Below, one piece after another: positions 26,316 through 34,211 of a stretch of 64,000 nucleotides of DNA. This stretch comes from Hanstruepera marina. Lineage in GTDB: Bacteria > Bacteroidota > Bacteroidia > Flavobacteriales > Flavobacteriaceae. The position numbers and the translations under genes were made by a program. The stretch covers positions 806,001 through 870,000 of the forward strand of contig NZ_JAINVX010000001.1 in assembly GCF_019880635.1 (NCBI RefSeq), in the 5' to 3' direction. Below the pieces are notes generated by a model. That model made no database searches, had not been told where the DNA came from, and worked only from the letters and a program-made list of their open reading frames with translations. How positions within the stretch are numbered: the stretch's first letter is position 1; each line of letters starts with the position of its first letter.

Positions 26316-27059
26316 TTAGTTCTCATAAGACTCACATAATTTAATAATTTCGTTTAATCGTGTTTTAGCTTCCTTGTAGTATTCTAGCATAAACCCGTTG
26401 TGTGAAGTTCTATGTGTTATAATGTTTTCAAACGATTTGTCTTTCAACAGCGCTTCATTCGAGCCTTCAAATTTAGACGTGCCATATTGAAATGGACCAT
26501 AGTTGTGCAAATTTCTATTCATAGAGTTCTCAATTAAATAGTCAAAGTATTTAGAACCTCGTTCAACATGAAACTCGCTCCAATCCAATAAGTTGCTATA
26601 AAAAGTTTCCCATTCTATTAGCTTTATTTTTAAGTCCTCATTTGATAGATTAGATAGCTTGCCCGAGCTTTTAATGTTACTTAATGTATATAGGCTTGGA
26701 TCCCATATAGACAACCTAGGGGTCATGCTTAAAAGACTGTCAACAAGCTTTAATGAACCAAATTCGTAATTAGGGTCAGTGTGTTTAAGCAATTCTTTTC
26801 CAGCATTCATAATTGCTTGAGTTGTGTTAATATGGGATTCGAGGTCTAAAACATTTTTTTGAAATTCTAATTTAAGACTGGCAATAGTTGTTTTTTCTTC
26901 GTTTATAAGTTTTCTTTTTTCGTTCCAATTATTTATTTGCAACGCAATTAGGATACCAATAACCACAAGAATAATTTCGCCAATGGCATATAAGATGTAT
27001 TTACTAAACTTGTTTTCGGTTAATAAGCTTTTACGAATACGTCTGAAGAATTTTATCAT
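26316..27059 (-). CDS. DUF6090 family membrane protein, copy 1 of a tandem array
   Basis: 247 residues, first gene of the minus-strand unit. Leader MIKFFRRIRKSLLTENKFSK, helix GEIILVVIGILIALQINNWN, then a helical domain with TPRLSIWDPSLYTLSNIKSSGKLSNL. It starts 112 bases from the divergent gene at 27172, so the promoter for the array should lie in 27060-27140. The 39-base gap to copy 2 is the longest within the array. Function unknown. Confidence 0.8.
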   Translation of the reverse strand: MIKFFRRIRKSLLTENKFSKYILYAIGEIILVVIGILIALQINNWNEKRKLINEEKTTIASLKLEFQKNVLDLESHINTTQAIMNAGKELLKHTDPNYEFGSLKLVDSLLSMTPRLSIWDPSLYTLSNIKSSGKLSNLSNEDLKIKLIEWETFYSNLLDWSEFHVERGSKYFDYLIENSMNRNLHNYGPFQYGTSKFEGSNEALLKDKSFENIITHRTSHNGFMLEYYKEAKTRLNEIIKLCESYEN

Positions 27060-27138
27060 ACACTTACATTGTTAAGCAGATAAAGTGCGTTAAGTAGCTA
27101 GGTTGGTGCTTTTAAAGTTAAACAATTTTTAATTCTTC

Positions 27139-27167
27139 TTGAGATAAATTAATTAGTATTAATTTTG
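27139..27167 (+). promoter_or_regulatory. Promoter abutting the 27172-apbE unit
   Basis: TTG at 27139-27141, an 18-base spacer and TAATTTTG at 27160-27167 form a full Bacteroidota-type promoter. The -7 box ends five bases before the ATG at 27172, so the transcript start would fall at or next to the start codon, predicting a leaderless or nearly leaderless mRNA. Confidence 0.55.
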
Positions 27168-27171
27168 TAGT

Positions 27172-27549
27172 ATGAAAAAGGCACTTACAGAGCAGGAATT
27201 GCATAATTTGGCTATGAATCATGTTGGGAAAGAGTTAGAACAACGTGGATTTGAATTTGTAGCTATCAATAGTAAGTTGAAGAAACATCCACAGTTTGTT
27301 TGTATAGATAAGAATAGTCAGTATTTTTTTGTATTGGTAAGGGCGGTTATGTTACCAGATAACCCCAACAATTATGATGTGGTATGGATGGAAACATTCA
27401 AAAAACATGCTCGAGAAAAAGATGCCAAAGTATTGTATGCTGGAGTTGGTTTGGGTAATCCCGAAGGCGAAGATTTGCCAATATATTTTAACGAGAATTA
27501 TTTAATTGAGTACAACGGTATTCAAGTTATTGAAACCCATTTAAACTAG
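27172..27549 (+). CDS. Conserved hypothetical protein coupled to apbE
   Basis: 125 residues, soluble. Starts MKKALTEQELHNLAMNHVGKELEQRGFEF and includes HPQFVCIDKNSQYFFVLVRAV and DAKVLYAGVGLGNPEGEDLP; the pattern suggests a small alpha/beta protein. I recall homologues sited before apbE in flavobacteria and sometimes mislabelled as an NQR subunit. Its stop is immediately followed by the apbE ATG with no gap, which points to a role in flavin transfer or NQR assembly, but that is inference from position only. Confidence 0.78.
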   Translation: MKKALTEQELHNLAMNHVGKELEQRGFEFVAINSKLKKHPQFVCIDKNSQYFFVLVRAVMLPDNPNNYDVVWMETFKKHAREKDAKVLYAGVGLGNPEGEDLPIYFNENYLIEYNGIQVIETHLN

Positions 27550-28533
27550 ATGAAGAACAGTCTTCTTTTATTAGCCATAAGTTTAATACTGTCATGCAAC
27601 CAAAAAAGTGATAAGCAGGTTAATATCAAATCATCTGGTCAGGTATTTGGAACTTCATATTCTATAATCTATGAGTCTCAAGTAAATTATCAAAAGCAAT
27701 TTGATAGTTTGTTTTATGTTATAAATCAATCCTTGTCTACATATCAAACCAATTCAATTATTTCAAAAATTAATAGAAATGAATGGACTCATTTTGACAA
27801 TCATTTTTTTACCGTTTTTGAGGCTTCAAAGCAAATTTATGAAGCGACCAATGGAGCCTTTGATCCTACAATAGGTGCTGTTGTTAATGCATGGGATTTT
27901 GGACCTGAAGGAAAAATAGTAGGTCTAGACAGTTTAAAGGTTGATAGTTTAATGTTGGGTGTAGGTTTTGATAAAATAGAATTGCCCAAAGAAAAGTTTA
28001 GACTGCCTAAAAACACCTTTTTAGACTTTAATGCCATTGCAAAAGGATATGGCGTTGATATTATTGCTGGTTTTTTAAGTGAAAAGCATATAGAAAATTT
28101 TTTAGTTGAAATAGGAGGCGAAATACATGCTCGGGGTAAAAATGCTGAAAAACAAAAGCCTTGGAAAGTAGGTGTAGAGATGCCGCGCTTTGATGGCGAG
28201 CAATCTATTTTAAAAACCATAACCATTACAAACCAAGCCATGGCTACATCTGGGACCTATAGAAAATTTAAGGTCGATGAAAATGGTAACCGCTATTCGC
28301 ATATTATTGATACCAAAACTGGTTACCCAAGTAAAACTAATTTATTAAGCATTTCGGTACTAGCCGAAAATTGTATGACTGCAGATGCTTATGCTACGGC
28401 ATTTAAAGCTATGGGTGTCGAAAGTGTTCAGGAGTTTTTGGAATCACACCCTGAATTACAGGTGTTTCTAATTTATGAAAACAAGAAAGGAGAATTAGAA
28501 ACTTTAGCTTTAAATGGGTTTCCAGAATCATAA
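27550..28533 (+). CDS. apbE: FAD:protein FMN transferase ApbE (lipoprotein)
   Basis: 327 residues. Transfers FMN from FAD to threonines of exported or membrane flavoproteins; the NqrB and NqrC sites (T219, T223) in this window are its expected targets. Lipobox LILSC near residue 16 indicates an envelope-anchored lipoprotein. Hallmarks: VFGTSYSIIY, AFDPTIGAVVNAW, FLDFNAIAKGYGVD, LVEIGGEIHARG, SHIIDTKTGYP and the Mg2+-binding CMTADAYATAF. Directly follows the 125-residue gene; ends against the convergent methyltransferase with no intergenic base. Confidence 0.95.
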   Translation: MKNSLLLLAISLILSCNQKSDKQVNIKSSGQVFGTSYSIIYESQVNYQKQFDSLFYVINQSLSTYQTNSIISKINRNEWTHFDNHFFTVFEASKQIYEATNGAFDPTIGAVVNAWDFGPEGKIVGLDSLKVDSLMLGVGFDKIELPKEKFRLPKNTFLDFNAIAKGYGVDIIAGFLSEKHIENFLVEIGGEIHARGKNAEKQKPWKVGVEMPRFDGEQSILKTITITNQAMATSGTYRKFKVDENGNRYSHIIDTKTGYPSKTNLLSISVLAENCMTADAYATAFKAMGVESVQEFLESHPELQVFLIYENKKGELETLALNGFPES

Positions 28534-29301
28534 TTATTTATGAACAAAAGGGATAATCTCTCCTTGTGCTAAACAATAACGGTCTACATCTTCAGGGGTT
28601 AATTGTGTTGTATAGTCTACTTCATCAACATTAAAACCAATGTTGCGAAGCTTATTAAAATAATCACGACCATAAATACGAACATGGTCATACTGCCCAA
28701 AAATTTTAGCGCGTTCGTTTTTATCGGTTATGCTATTGTCTTCAAAAGTTGTTTCTCGATTTAAATCCTGTGGAATCTGAAAAACACCCCATCCGCCAGG
28801 TTTCATAACACGATACAATTCCTGCATAGCTTTGGTATCATCAGGAATATGTTCCAAGACATGATTGCAAAGAATAATATCGTAGCTGTTATCTTCAAAG
28901 GGGAGATTACAAATATCGGCTTTTACATCTGCCAAAGGTGAGTTTAAATCGGTTGTGGTATAATCTAAATTGTTAAGTTTTCTAAAGCGTTTATAAAAGG
29001 CTTGTTCTGGGGCAAAATGCAACACCTTAAGTTTATCAGTAAAGAAATTGGTTTCATTTTTAAGATACAACCAAAGTAATCTATGGCGTTCTAAAGAAAG
29101 GGTTGAAGGTGACAATACATTGGTTCGTTGATTGCCGTAACCATAAGGTAAAAAACTTCTGAAACTTTTACCATCTATAGGATCTGTGTAGTTGTTCCCT
29201 TTTAGAAAAAGTCCAAGAATAGGACGTATAACATAACTCAACCGAATTAGGATTGGTCTCGGAATGGTATTTAAGATTATTTTAAATAGTCTATTCACCA
29301 C
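28534..29301 (-). CDS. SAM-dependent methyltransferase (type 11)
   Basis: 255 residues. The Rossmann core is recognisable from VLHFAPEQAFYKRFRK, where the usual glycine-rich loop is replaced, through DICNLPFEDNSYDIILCNHVLEHIPD and MQELYRVMKPGGWGVFQIP. The N-terminal 55 residues include a basic, hydrophobic segment (IRLSYVIRPILGLFLKG) that may bind membrane. Substrate unknown. Three bases downstream of map, probably one operon. Confidence 0.85.
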   Translation of the reverse strand: MVNRLFKIILNTIPRPILIRLSYVIRPILGLFLKGNNYTDPIDGKSFRSFLPYGYGNQRTNVLSPSTLSLERHRLLWLYLKNETNFFTDKLKVLHFAPEQAFYKRFRKLNNLDYTTTDLNSPLADVKADICNLPFEDNSYDIILCNHVLEHIPDDTKAMQELYRVMKPGGWGVFQIPQDLNRETTFEDNSITDKNERAKIFGQYDHVRIYGRDYFNKLRNIGFNVDEVDYTTQLTPEDVDRYCLAQGEIIPFVHK

Positions 29302-29304
29302 GAA

Positions 29305-30123
29305 TTAAAGCACTAAAGCCCTCTGTCTAAACTCATCTTCCTCTTGGCTTTCAATGCCTAAAGCTTCATAGATGTAAGCAAATGTTGAGAGCAATTCAGG
29401 TTTACCGTCTACAATAGCGACATCATGTTCAAAATGAGCAGAAGGTTTGTTATCAAAAGTAGTAATGGTCCAACCATCTCTATGTTGTTTTATACGGTGA
29501 GTTCCCATATTTATCATAGGCTCTATAGCTACCACCATGCCTTCAATAAATTTCTTGCCCCGACCACGTTTGCCATAATTTGGCATTTCAGGATCTTCAT
29601 GCATTTTTCTGCCTAGACCATGACCTACTAATTCCCGTACAACACCATAGCCGTGAGCTTCACAATGTTTTTGAATGGCATAACCTACATCACCCACACG
29701 ATTACCTAATTTAAATTCACGAATGCCTACATAAAGCGATTCTTTTGTAACATCCAATAATTTTTGTGTTTCTGGGGCAATTTCGCCTACAGGGAAGGTG
29801 TATGCATGATCACCGTAAAAGTCGTTTTTAATAGCACCACAATCAATAGAAATGATATCGCCTTCGCGCAAAGGTTCATTTGTTGGGAACCCGTGAACAA
29901 CTTGCGAATTAGGACTCATGCATAATGTGTTTGGAAAGTCGTATAAACCTAAAAAACCAGGAATAGCCCCTTGTTCTCTTATAAATTCTTCAGCTAGTTT
30001 ATCGAGTTGTAGAGTGGTAACACCAGGTTTAACTTCTTTTGCAAGCATTCCTAGAGTTTTTGAAACTACAAGTGCACTTTCGCGCATCAATTCTATTTCT
30101 TCCTTGGTTTTTACTATAATCAT
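29305..30123 (-). CDS. map: Type I methionine aminopeptidase
   Basis: 272 residues. Removes the initiator methionine. The five metal ligands are visible: the two Asp in SIDCGAIKNDFYGDHAYTF, His in VGHGLGRKMHEDP, Glu in VVAIEPMIN and Glu in AHFEHDVAIV. There is no N-terminal zinc finger. A clear TATCTTTG promoter box lies at 30140-30147, 17 bases before the start. Map is first in a unit with the methyltransferase. Confidence 0.97.
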   Translation of the reverse strand: MIIVKTKEEIELMRESALVVSKTLGMLAKEVKPGVTTLQLDKLAEEFIREQGAIPGFLGLYDFPNTLCMSPNSQVVHGFPTNEPLREGDIISIDCGAIKNDFYGDHAYTFPVGEIAPETQKLLDVTKESLYVGIREFKLGNRVGDVGYAIQKHCEAHGYGVVRELVGHGLGRKMHEDPEMPNYGKRGRGKKFIEGMVVAIEPMINMGTHRIKQHRDGWTITTFDNKPSAHFEHDVAIVDGKPELLSTFAYIYEALGIESQEEDEFRQRALVL

Positions 30124-30139
30124 AATTAAAAAATATGTG

Positions 30140-30147
30140 CAAAGATA
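30140..30147 (-). promoter_or_regulatory. -7 box for map
   Basis: Reads TATCTTTG followed by CACAT on the minus strand, a strong TANNTTTG match with a short leader before the map ATG at 30123. No clear -33 TTG at the usual spacing. Confidence 0.55.
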
Positions 30148-30243
30148 CTAAAATTAACAAGGTATTTAATGTTGGGAAAATATGACTTTTGACAGTTTTT
30201 CATTCTTTCTTTTTTTAGACCTTTGTACTTTAAATAAAAAGTT

Positions 30244-31515
30244 ATGTATAGACCCGTAAGTGCCGAGGATGCCGTAAAAATTATTAAGCCCAACGATAAA
30301 GTGTATTTGCAGGCTGCAGCTGCTGCACCACAAATTCTGATAAGAGCACTTACCGCTAGACACGAGGAATTGCGAAATGTTGAAATTTGCCAATTGCATA
30401 CCGAAGGTGAGGCCCCATATGCGAATCCAGAATTAAAGGACAGTTTTCATGTTAATTCTTTCTTTATTGGAAAGAATGTACGCCATACCTTAAAGGCTGG
30501 AAACGGTTCGTATACACCAGTTTTTTTAAGCGAGTTGCCATTGCTCTTTAAACGAAATATTGTGGATTTACAAGTCGCACTTATTCATGTATCTGTTCCA
30601 GACCAGCATGGTTATTGCTCATTGGGAGTTTCTGTAGAAGCTACGCTTGCAGCTATTGATAATGCTGATCATGTTATTGCCCAGGTTAATAAGCAAATGC
30701 CTAGAACTCATGGTGCAGGTATAATTCATATTTCTGAAATAGATTCCTTTGTTGAATGCGATGAAGCGCTACCGGTACATAATATGACTGAACCTACAGA
30801 TGTTGAAAACAAAATTGGTACGCATGTAGCTAGTTTAATTGAAGATAGAAGTACTTTACAAATGGGCATTGGTAACATTCCAAATGCCGTATTGGCAAAA
30901 TTGACCAATCATAAGGACTTAGGATTGCATACTGAAATGTTTTCTGATGGTGTTATTGATTTAATTTTGAAGGATGTTATAAACGGAAACTACAAAGAAA
31001 TTAATAGAGGTCGTGCTTTAACAACATTTTTAATGGGTTCTAAACGGCTCTATGACTATGTGGACGATAATCCATTTATTGAAATGCGAGCTTCAAATTA
31101 CACTAACGATGTATCTATTATTAGGCAAAACCCAAAAATGGTTGCCATTAATTCGGCTATTGAAGTTGATGTAACGGGACAGGTCTGTGCAGATTCAATA
31201 GGCACTAGAATGTATAGTGGAGTTGGAGGGCAAATGGATTTTATTCGCGGCGCTTCGTTAAGTGAAGGGGGAAAGGCAATAATTGCTTTGCCGTCTATAA
31301 CCAATAAGGGTATTAGTAGAATTGTACCGTCATTAAAACCTGGTGCAGGAGTGGTAACAACCCGATCTCATGTGCATTATGTGGTAACTGAAAATGGCAT
31401 TGCCAATTTATACGGTAAAACTATAAAGGAGCGGGTTAAAGCATTAGTCAATATAGCACATCCTGATTTTCAGGAACAAATAGATCGTGAGTATTTTGAG
31501 TTAACTAGAGGGTGA
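30244..31515 (+). CDS. Acetyl-CoA hydrolase/transferase family CoA-transferase
   Basis: 423 residues. Family blocks: VYLQAAAAAPQILIRAL near the start, LGLHTEMFSDGVIDL with the catalytic Glu that forms the glutamyl-CoA thioester, GVGGQMDFIRGA and KPGAGVVTTRSHVHYVVTENGIANL. Such enzymes move CoA between short acids such as acetate, succinate or 4-hydroxybutyrate; the substrate cannot be settled here. A near-consensus GACCTTTG lies upstream. Its 3' end overlaps the convergent HAD gene by 15 bases. Confidence 0.9.
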   Translation: MYRPVSAEDAVKIIKPNDKVYLQAAAAAPQILIRALTARHEELRNVEICQLHTEGEAPYANPELKDSFHVNSFFIGKNVRHTLKAGNGSYTPVFLSELPLLFKRNIVDLQVALIHVSVPDQHGYCSLGVSVEATLAAIDNADHVIAQVNKQMPRTHGAGIIHISEIDSFVECDEALPVHNMTEPTDVENKIGTHVASLIEDRSTLQMGIGNIPNAVLAKLTNHKDLGLHTEMFSDGVIDLILKDVINGNYKEINRGRALTTFLMGSKRLYDYVDDNPFIEMRASNYTNDVSIIRQNPKMVAINSAIEVDVTGQVCADSIGTRMYSGVGGQMDFIRGASLSEGGKAIIALPSITNKGISRIVPSLKPGAGVVTTRSHVHYVVTENGIANLYGKTIKERVKALVNIAHPDFQEQIDREYFELTRG

Positions 31516-31929
31516 TTTATTTTGAAAAAACGAAAAGAACCCCTTTTTCTTATTTATGTTATTTGGATGGTATTTAGGGTTGGTAAGCATTTGATAAATT
31601 TCGCCCCAGCCTATGAATCCTCCAATATTTCTATCGTCTATAAAAATATCAGCATGGATTTTTCGGCTTTTGGAATAGTCAAAACGTTCTTCAGGAAAAC
31701 TTTTGTTAACAGCATAAAATTCCAGACCGTTGGATTTGCAAAACTCTACGGCTTCTTCAAGCCTTACGCCACTTCTGTAGGTCCATAAAATAAGTCTATG
31801 GCCGTCTTTTTTTAAGCGCTGTAAAGTTTCGAAAGCAAAAAGTTTAGGCTTGCCAATTTTAGGATAGGCATCTTCAACAATGGTGCCATCAAAATCTACT
31901 GCTATAATAAGTTTGTCTGTAAAATTCAT
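31501..31929 (-). CDS. Small HAD-family hydrolase (BT0820 type)
   Basis: 142 residues with the HAD nucleophile motif IIAVDFDGTIVED at the N-terminus, motif II in LILWTYRSG and an acidic motif near DIFIDDRNIGGF. Length and layout fit the small cap-less HAD group typified by BT0820 of Bacteroides. The substrate is unknown. Downstream of gpmI on the same strand, 29 bases away. Confidence 0.85.
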   Translation of the reverse strand: MNFTDKLIIAVDFDGTIVEDAYPKIGKPKLFAFETLQRLKKDGHRLILWTYRSGVRLEEAVEFCKSNGLEFYAVNKSFPEERFDYSKSRKIHADIFIDDRNIGGFIGWGEIYQMLTNPKYHPNNINKKKGFFSFFQNKSPSS

Positions 31930-31958
31930 TTTAAACGAACTAAATTACAAAAGTATTA

Positions 31959-33476
31959 TTAAACCAAGCTATGTTGTGTCATAGCTTTAGGTTGTTCAAT
32001 ACCCATAAGTTTAAGAATTGTAGGGGCTAAATCACCTAAAACACCATTGTTAATTCTTTTTAAGTCTTTGTCGATTAAAATTATTGGTACTGGGTTTGTT
32101 GTATGGGCAGTATGTGGAGTACCATCAGGATTTACCATGGTTTCGCAATTACCATGATCGGCTATTAGTAATGTGGTGTAGTTGTTTTCTAAAGCAGTTC
32201 TCACGACATCTTTTACACAAGTATCAACAGCTTCACAAGCTTTTATGGCAGCTTCCATCACACCTGTATGGCCCACCATATCACCATTGGCGAAGTTAAG
32301 GCAAACAAAATCGGTATCACCCAGTTCTAGTTCTGAAATTAAGGCATCCCGAAGTTCGTAAGCACTCATTTCTGGCTTTAAATCGTAGGTAGCTACTTTT
32401 GGAGAGTTTCTTAAAATACGCTTTTCACCTTTAAACGGTTCTTCACGACCTCCAGAGAAGAAAAACGTAACATGTGGATATTTTTCGGTTTCTGCAATAC
32501 GAATTTGCTTTTTGTTGTGCTTTTCTAAAACCTCACCTAAAGTGTCTTGTAGATTATCTTTGTTGAAAACCACATTGATATTTAAGAATGTTTCATCATA
32601 ATTTGTAAGAGTTACATAATGCAAATCTAACTTGTGCATGTTTTGTTCATGAAAATCTTTTTGAGACAATGCTTCGGTTAATTCACGACCTCTATCGGTT
32701 CTAAAGTTGAAAAATATAACTACATCTCCGTCTTTTATGGTAGCAAGCGGTTCGTTATTATTATTGGTGCAAATAATAGGGTTAATAAATTCATCAGTAA
32801 CGTTATTGTCATAACTATCTGTAATGGCATTGGTTGGGTTGTTGGTTAATTTGCCTTTACCGTTTACAATGGCATCATAGGCTAATTTAATTCGCTCCCA
32901 ACGTTTGTCTCGATCCATAGCATAGTAACGACCCGTTACAGATGCTAGTTTGGTATTCGTATTTTTAATATGCTCTTCTAAAGAAGTAATAAAACCAAAA
33001 CCAGATTTTGGATCAACATCACGACCATCAGTAAAAGCATGAACAAATGATTCTTGAACTCCAGCTGTATTGGCCGCATCAATCAAGCCGAATAGATGGT
33101 TAATGTGTGAATGTACACCACCATCACTAACCAAACCTAAAAAATGAATGGGTTTTTTGTTAGCTTTAGCATAGTTAAATGCGTTAACTAAAACCGCTTC
33201 ATTATCAAGAGTTTTGTTTTTTACAGCAAGATTAATTTTGACTAAATCTTGATATACAATACGTCCAGCACCTAAATTCATGTGTCCAACCTCACTGTTT
33301 CCCATCTGTCCTTCAGGTAAGCCAACATGCAAACCATCTGTTCTTAAACTAGCATTGGGATAGTTATTATAAAGGCTATCAATAAAAGGTGTGTTGGCAT
33401 GGTCTATTGCTGAAACTTTAGGGTCAGGAGATTTCCCCCAACCATCAAGAATCATTAAAATTACTTTCTTGTTCAT
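31959..33476 (-). CDS. gpmI: 2,3-bisphosphoglycerate-independent phosphoglycerate mutase
   Basis: 505 residues. Interconverts 3- and 2-phosphoglycerate in glycolysis using two Mn2+ ions. Alkaline-phosphatase-fold metal site VILMILDGWG, phosphoserine nucleophile in MGNSEVGHMNLGAGR, and the second metal set in NFANGDMVGHTG and LLIADHGNCE. Length is standard. A TATCTTTG -7 box lies at 33496-33503. Confidence 0.96.
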   Translation of the reverse strand: MNKKVILMILDGWGKSPDPKVSAIDHANTPFIDSLYNNYPNASLRTDGLHVGLPEGQMGNSEVGHMNLGAGRIVYQDLVKINLAVKNKTLDNEAVLVNAFNYAKANKKPIHFLGLVSDGGVHSHINHLFGLIDAANTAGVQESFVHAFTDGRDVDPKSGFGFITSLEEHIKNTNTKLASVTGRYYAMDRDKRWERIKLAYDAIVNGKGKLTNNPTNAITDSYDNNVTDEFINPIICTNNNNEPLATIKDGDVVIFFNFRTDRGRELTEALSQKDFHEQNMHKLDLHYVTLTNYDETFLNINVVFNKDNLQDTLGEVLEKHNKKQIRIAETEKYPHVTFFFSGGREEPFKGEKRILRNSPKVATYDLKPEMSAYELRDALISELELGDTDFVCLNFANGDMVGHTGVMEAAIKACEAVDTCVKDVVRTALENNYTTLLIADHGNCETMVNPDGTPHTAHTTNPVPIILIDKDLKRINNGVLGDLAPTILKLMGIEQPKAMTQHSLV

Positions 33477-33495
33477 TAAGAATAGATTTAGAAAT

Positions 33496-33503
33496 CAAAG
33501 ATA
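33496..33503 (-). promoter_or_regulatory. -7 box for gpmI
   Basis: TATCTTTG on the minus strand, 20 bases before the gpmI ATG. It matches TANNTTTG fully. The -33 region has no clear TTG. The rest of 33504-33737 shows no other site I can name. Confidence 0.5.
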
Positions 33504-33737
33504 AGGGTTTATTGGTTTTTAGTTGAATTGAGGCCTACAAAAAAATGGTATTATTAATGTTTTAAGAATACATTTACAGGAGATTAATCCGTGGTTTCTA
33601 TTTAATAAAGTATTAACAGATTGTAGTTGAAAGCGTTAAATAATTGTTATTTATAATTTTTTAGTGTAACAGTTTCATTTTTATGTCGTCTCTTTAATAT
33701 ATCAAAAAAATATTTCATTAATCAAAAATCATTCATC

Positions 33738-34127
33738 ATGAAAAAAACAATCATTCTTTCAGCAATTGCATTAAGTTGTTCTTTTACAGCTATTAATGCA
33801 GAAAATGTAAATGAACTTACGGACAGTGCAATAGAAACTGCAGTAAAAGAAAAAAGCCCTTTCCATATGTCTATTGTAAAGGGAGATGTTGAAACCGTTC
33901 AAAAATTAATTGAATTAGGTGCCGACGTAAACGAAAAATGGAATGGCTTAACACCAGCAATGTATGCAGCAAAGTATAACAGAACTGATGTATTAGTCGT
34001 TTTAATTGACAATGGTGCTAACTTGAAAACTAAATGCGACAAAGGTCATACCGCTTTAGAGTATGCCGAATTATCAAATGCACAAGCTGCTAAAAATGTC
34101 ATTAAAAAAGAATTGAAAAAGAAGTAA
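33738..34127 (+). CDS. Exported ankyrin-repeat protein
   Basis: 129 residues. A signal peptide (MKKTIILSAIALSCSFTAINA) is followed by about three ankyrin repeats: PFHMSIVKGDVETVQKLIELGADVN, LTPAMYAAKYNRTDVLVVLIDNGANL and HTALEYAELSNAQAAKNVI. It should act in the periplasm as a small protein-binding module; no partner is evident. Followed by a strong bidirectional terminator. Confidence 0.88.
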   Translation: MKKTIILSAIALSCSFTAINAENVNELTDSAIETAVKEKSPFHMSIVKGDVETVQKLIELGADVNEKWNGLTPAMYAAKYNRTDVLVVLIDNGANLKTKCDKGHTALEYAELSNAQAAKNVIKKELKKK

Positions 34128-34160
34128 TGTGAATTACTTTTTTATGGTTGGTTAGTAAGG

Positions 34161-34190
34161 AAAAAGACTCTGTTTATTCAGAGTCTTTTT
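34161..34190. terminator. Bidirectional intrinsic terminator
   Basis: Twelve-base perfect arms AAAAAGACTCTG (34161-34172) and CAGAGTCTTTTT (34179-34190) with a six-base loop, between the convergent ankyrin and GNAT genes. Confidence 0.92.
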
Positions 34191-34211
34191 TTATGTCAAA
34201 ATGTAATTTTT

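Noticed and set aside
24054-27059. DUF6090 array as a toxin-immunity or phage-defence island
   Set aside because: No nuclease, toxin, immunity or defence domain, no mobility gene and no change in base composition; only tandem paralogy is visible.
33477-33737. Longest gene-free stretch examined for an RNA gene or riboswitch
   Set aside because: AT-rich with no tRNA-like fold or strong hairpin; only the gpmI -7 box can be named.
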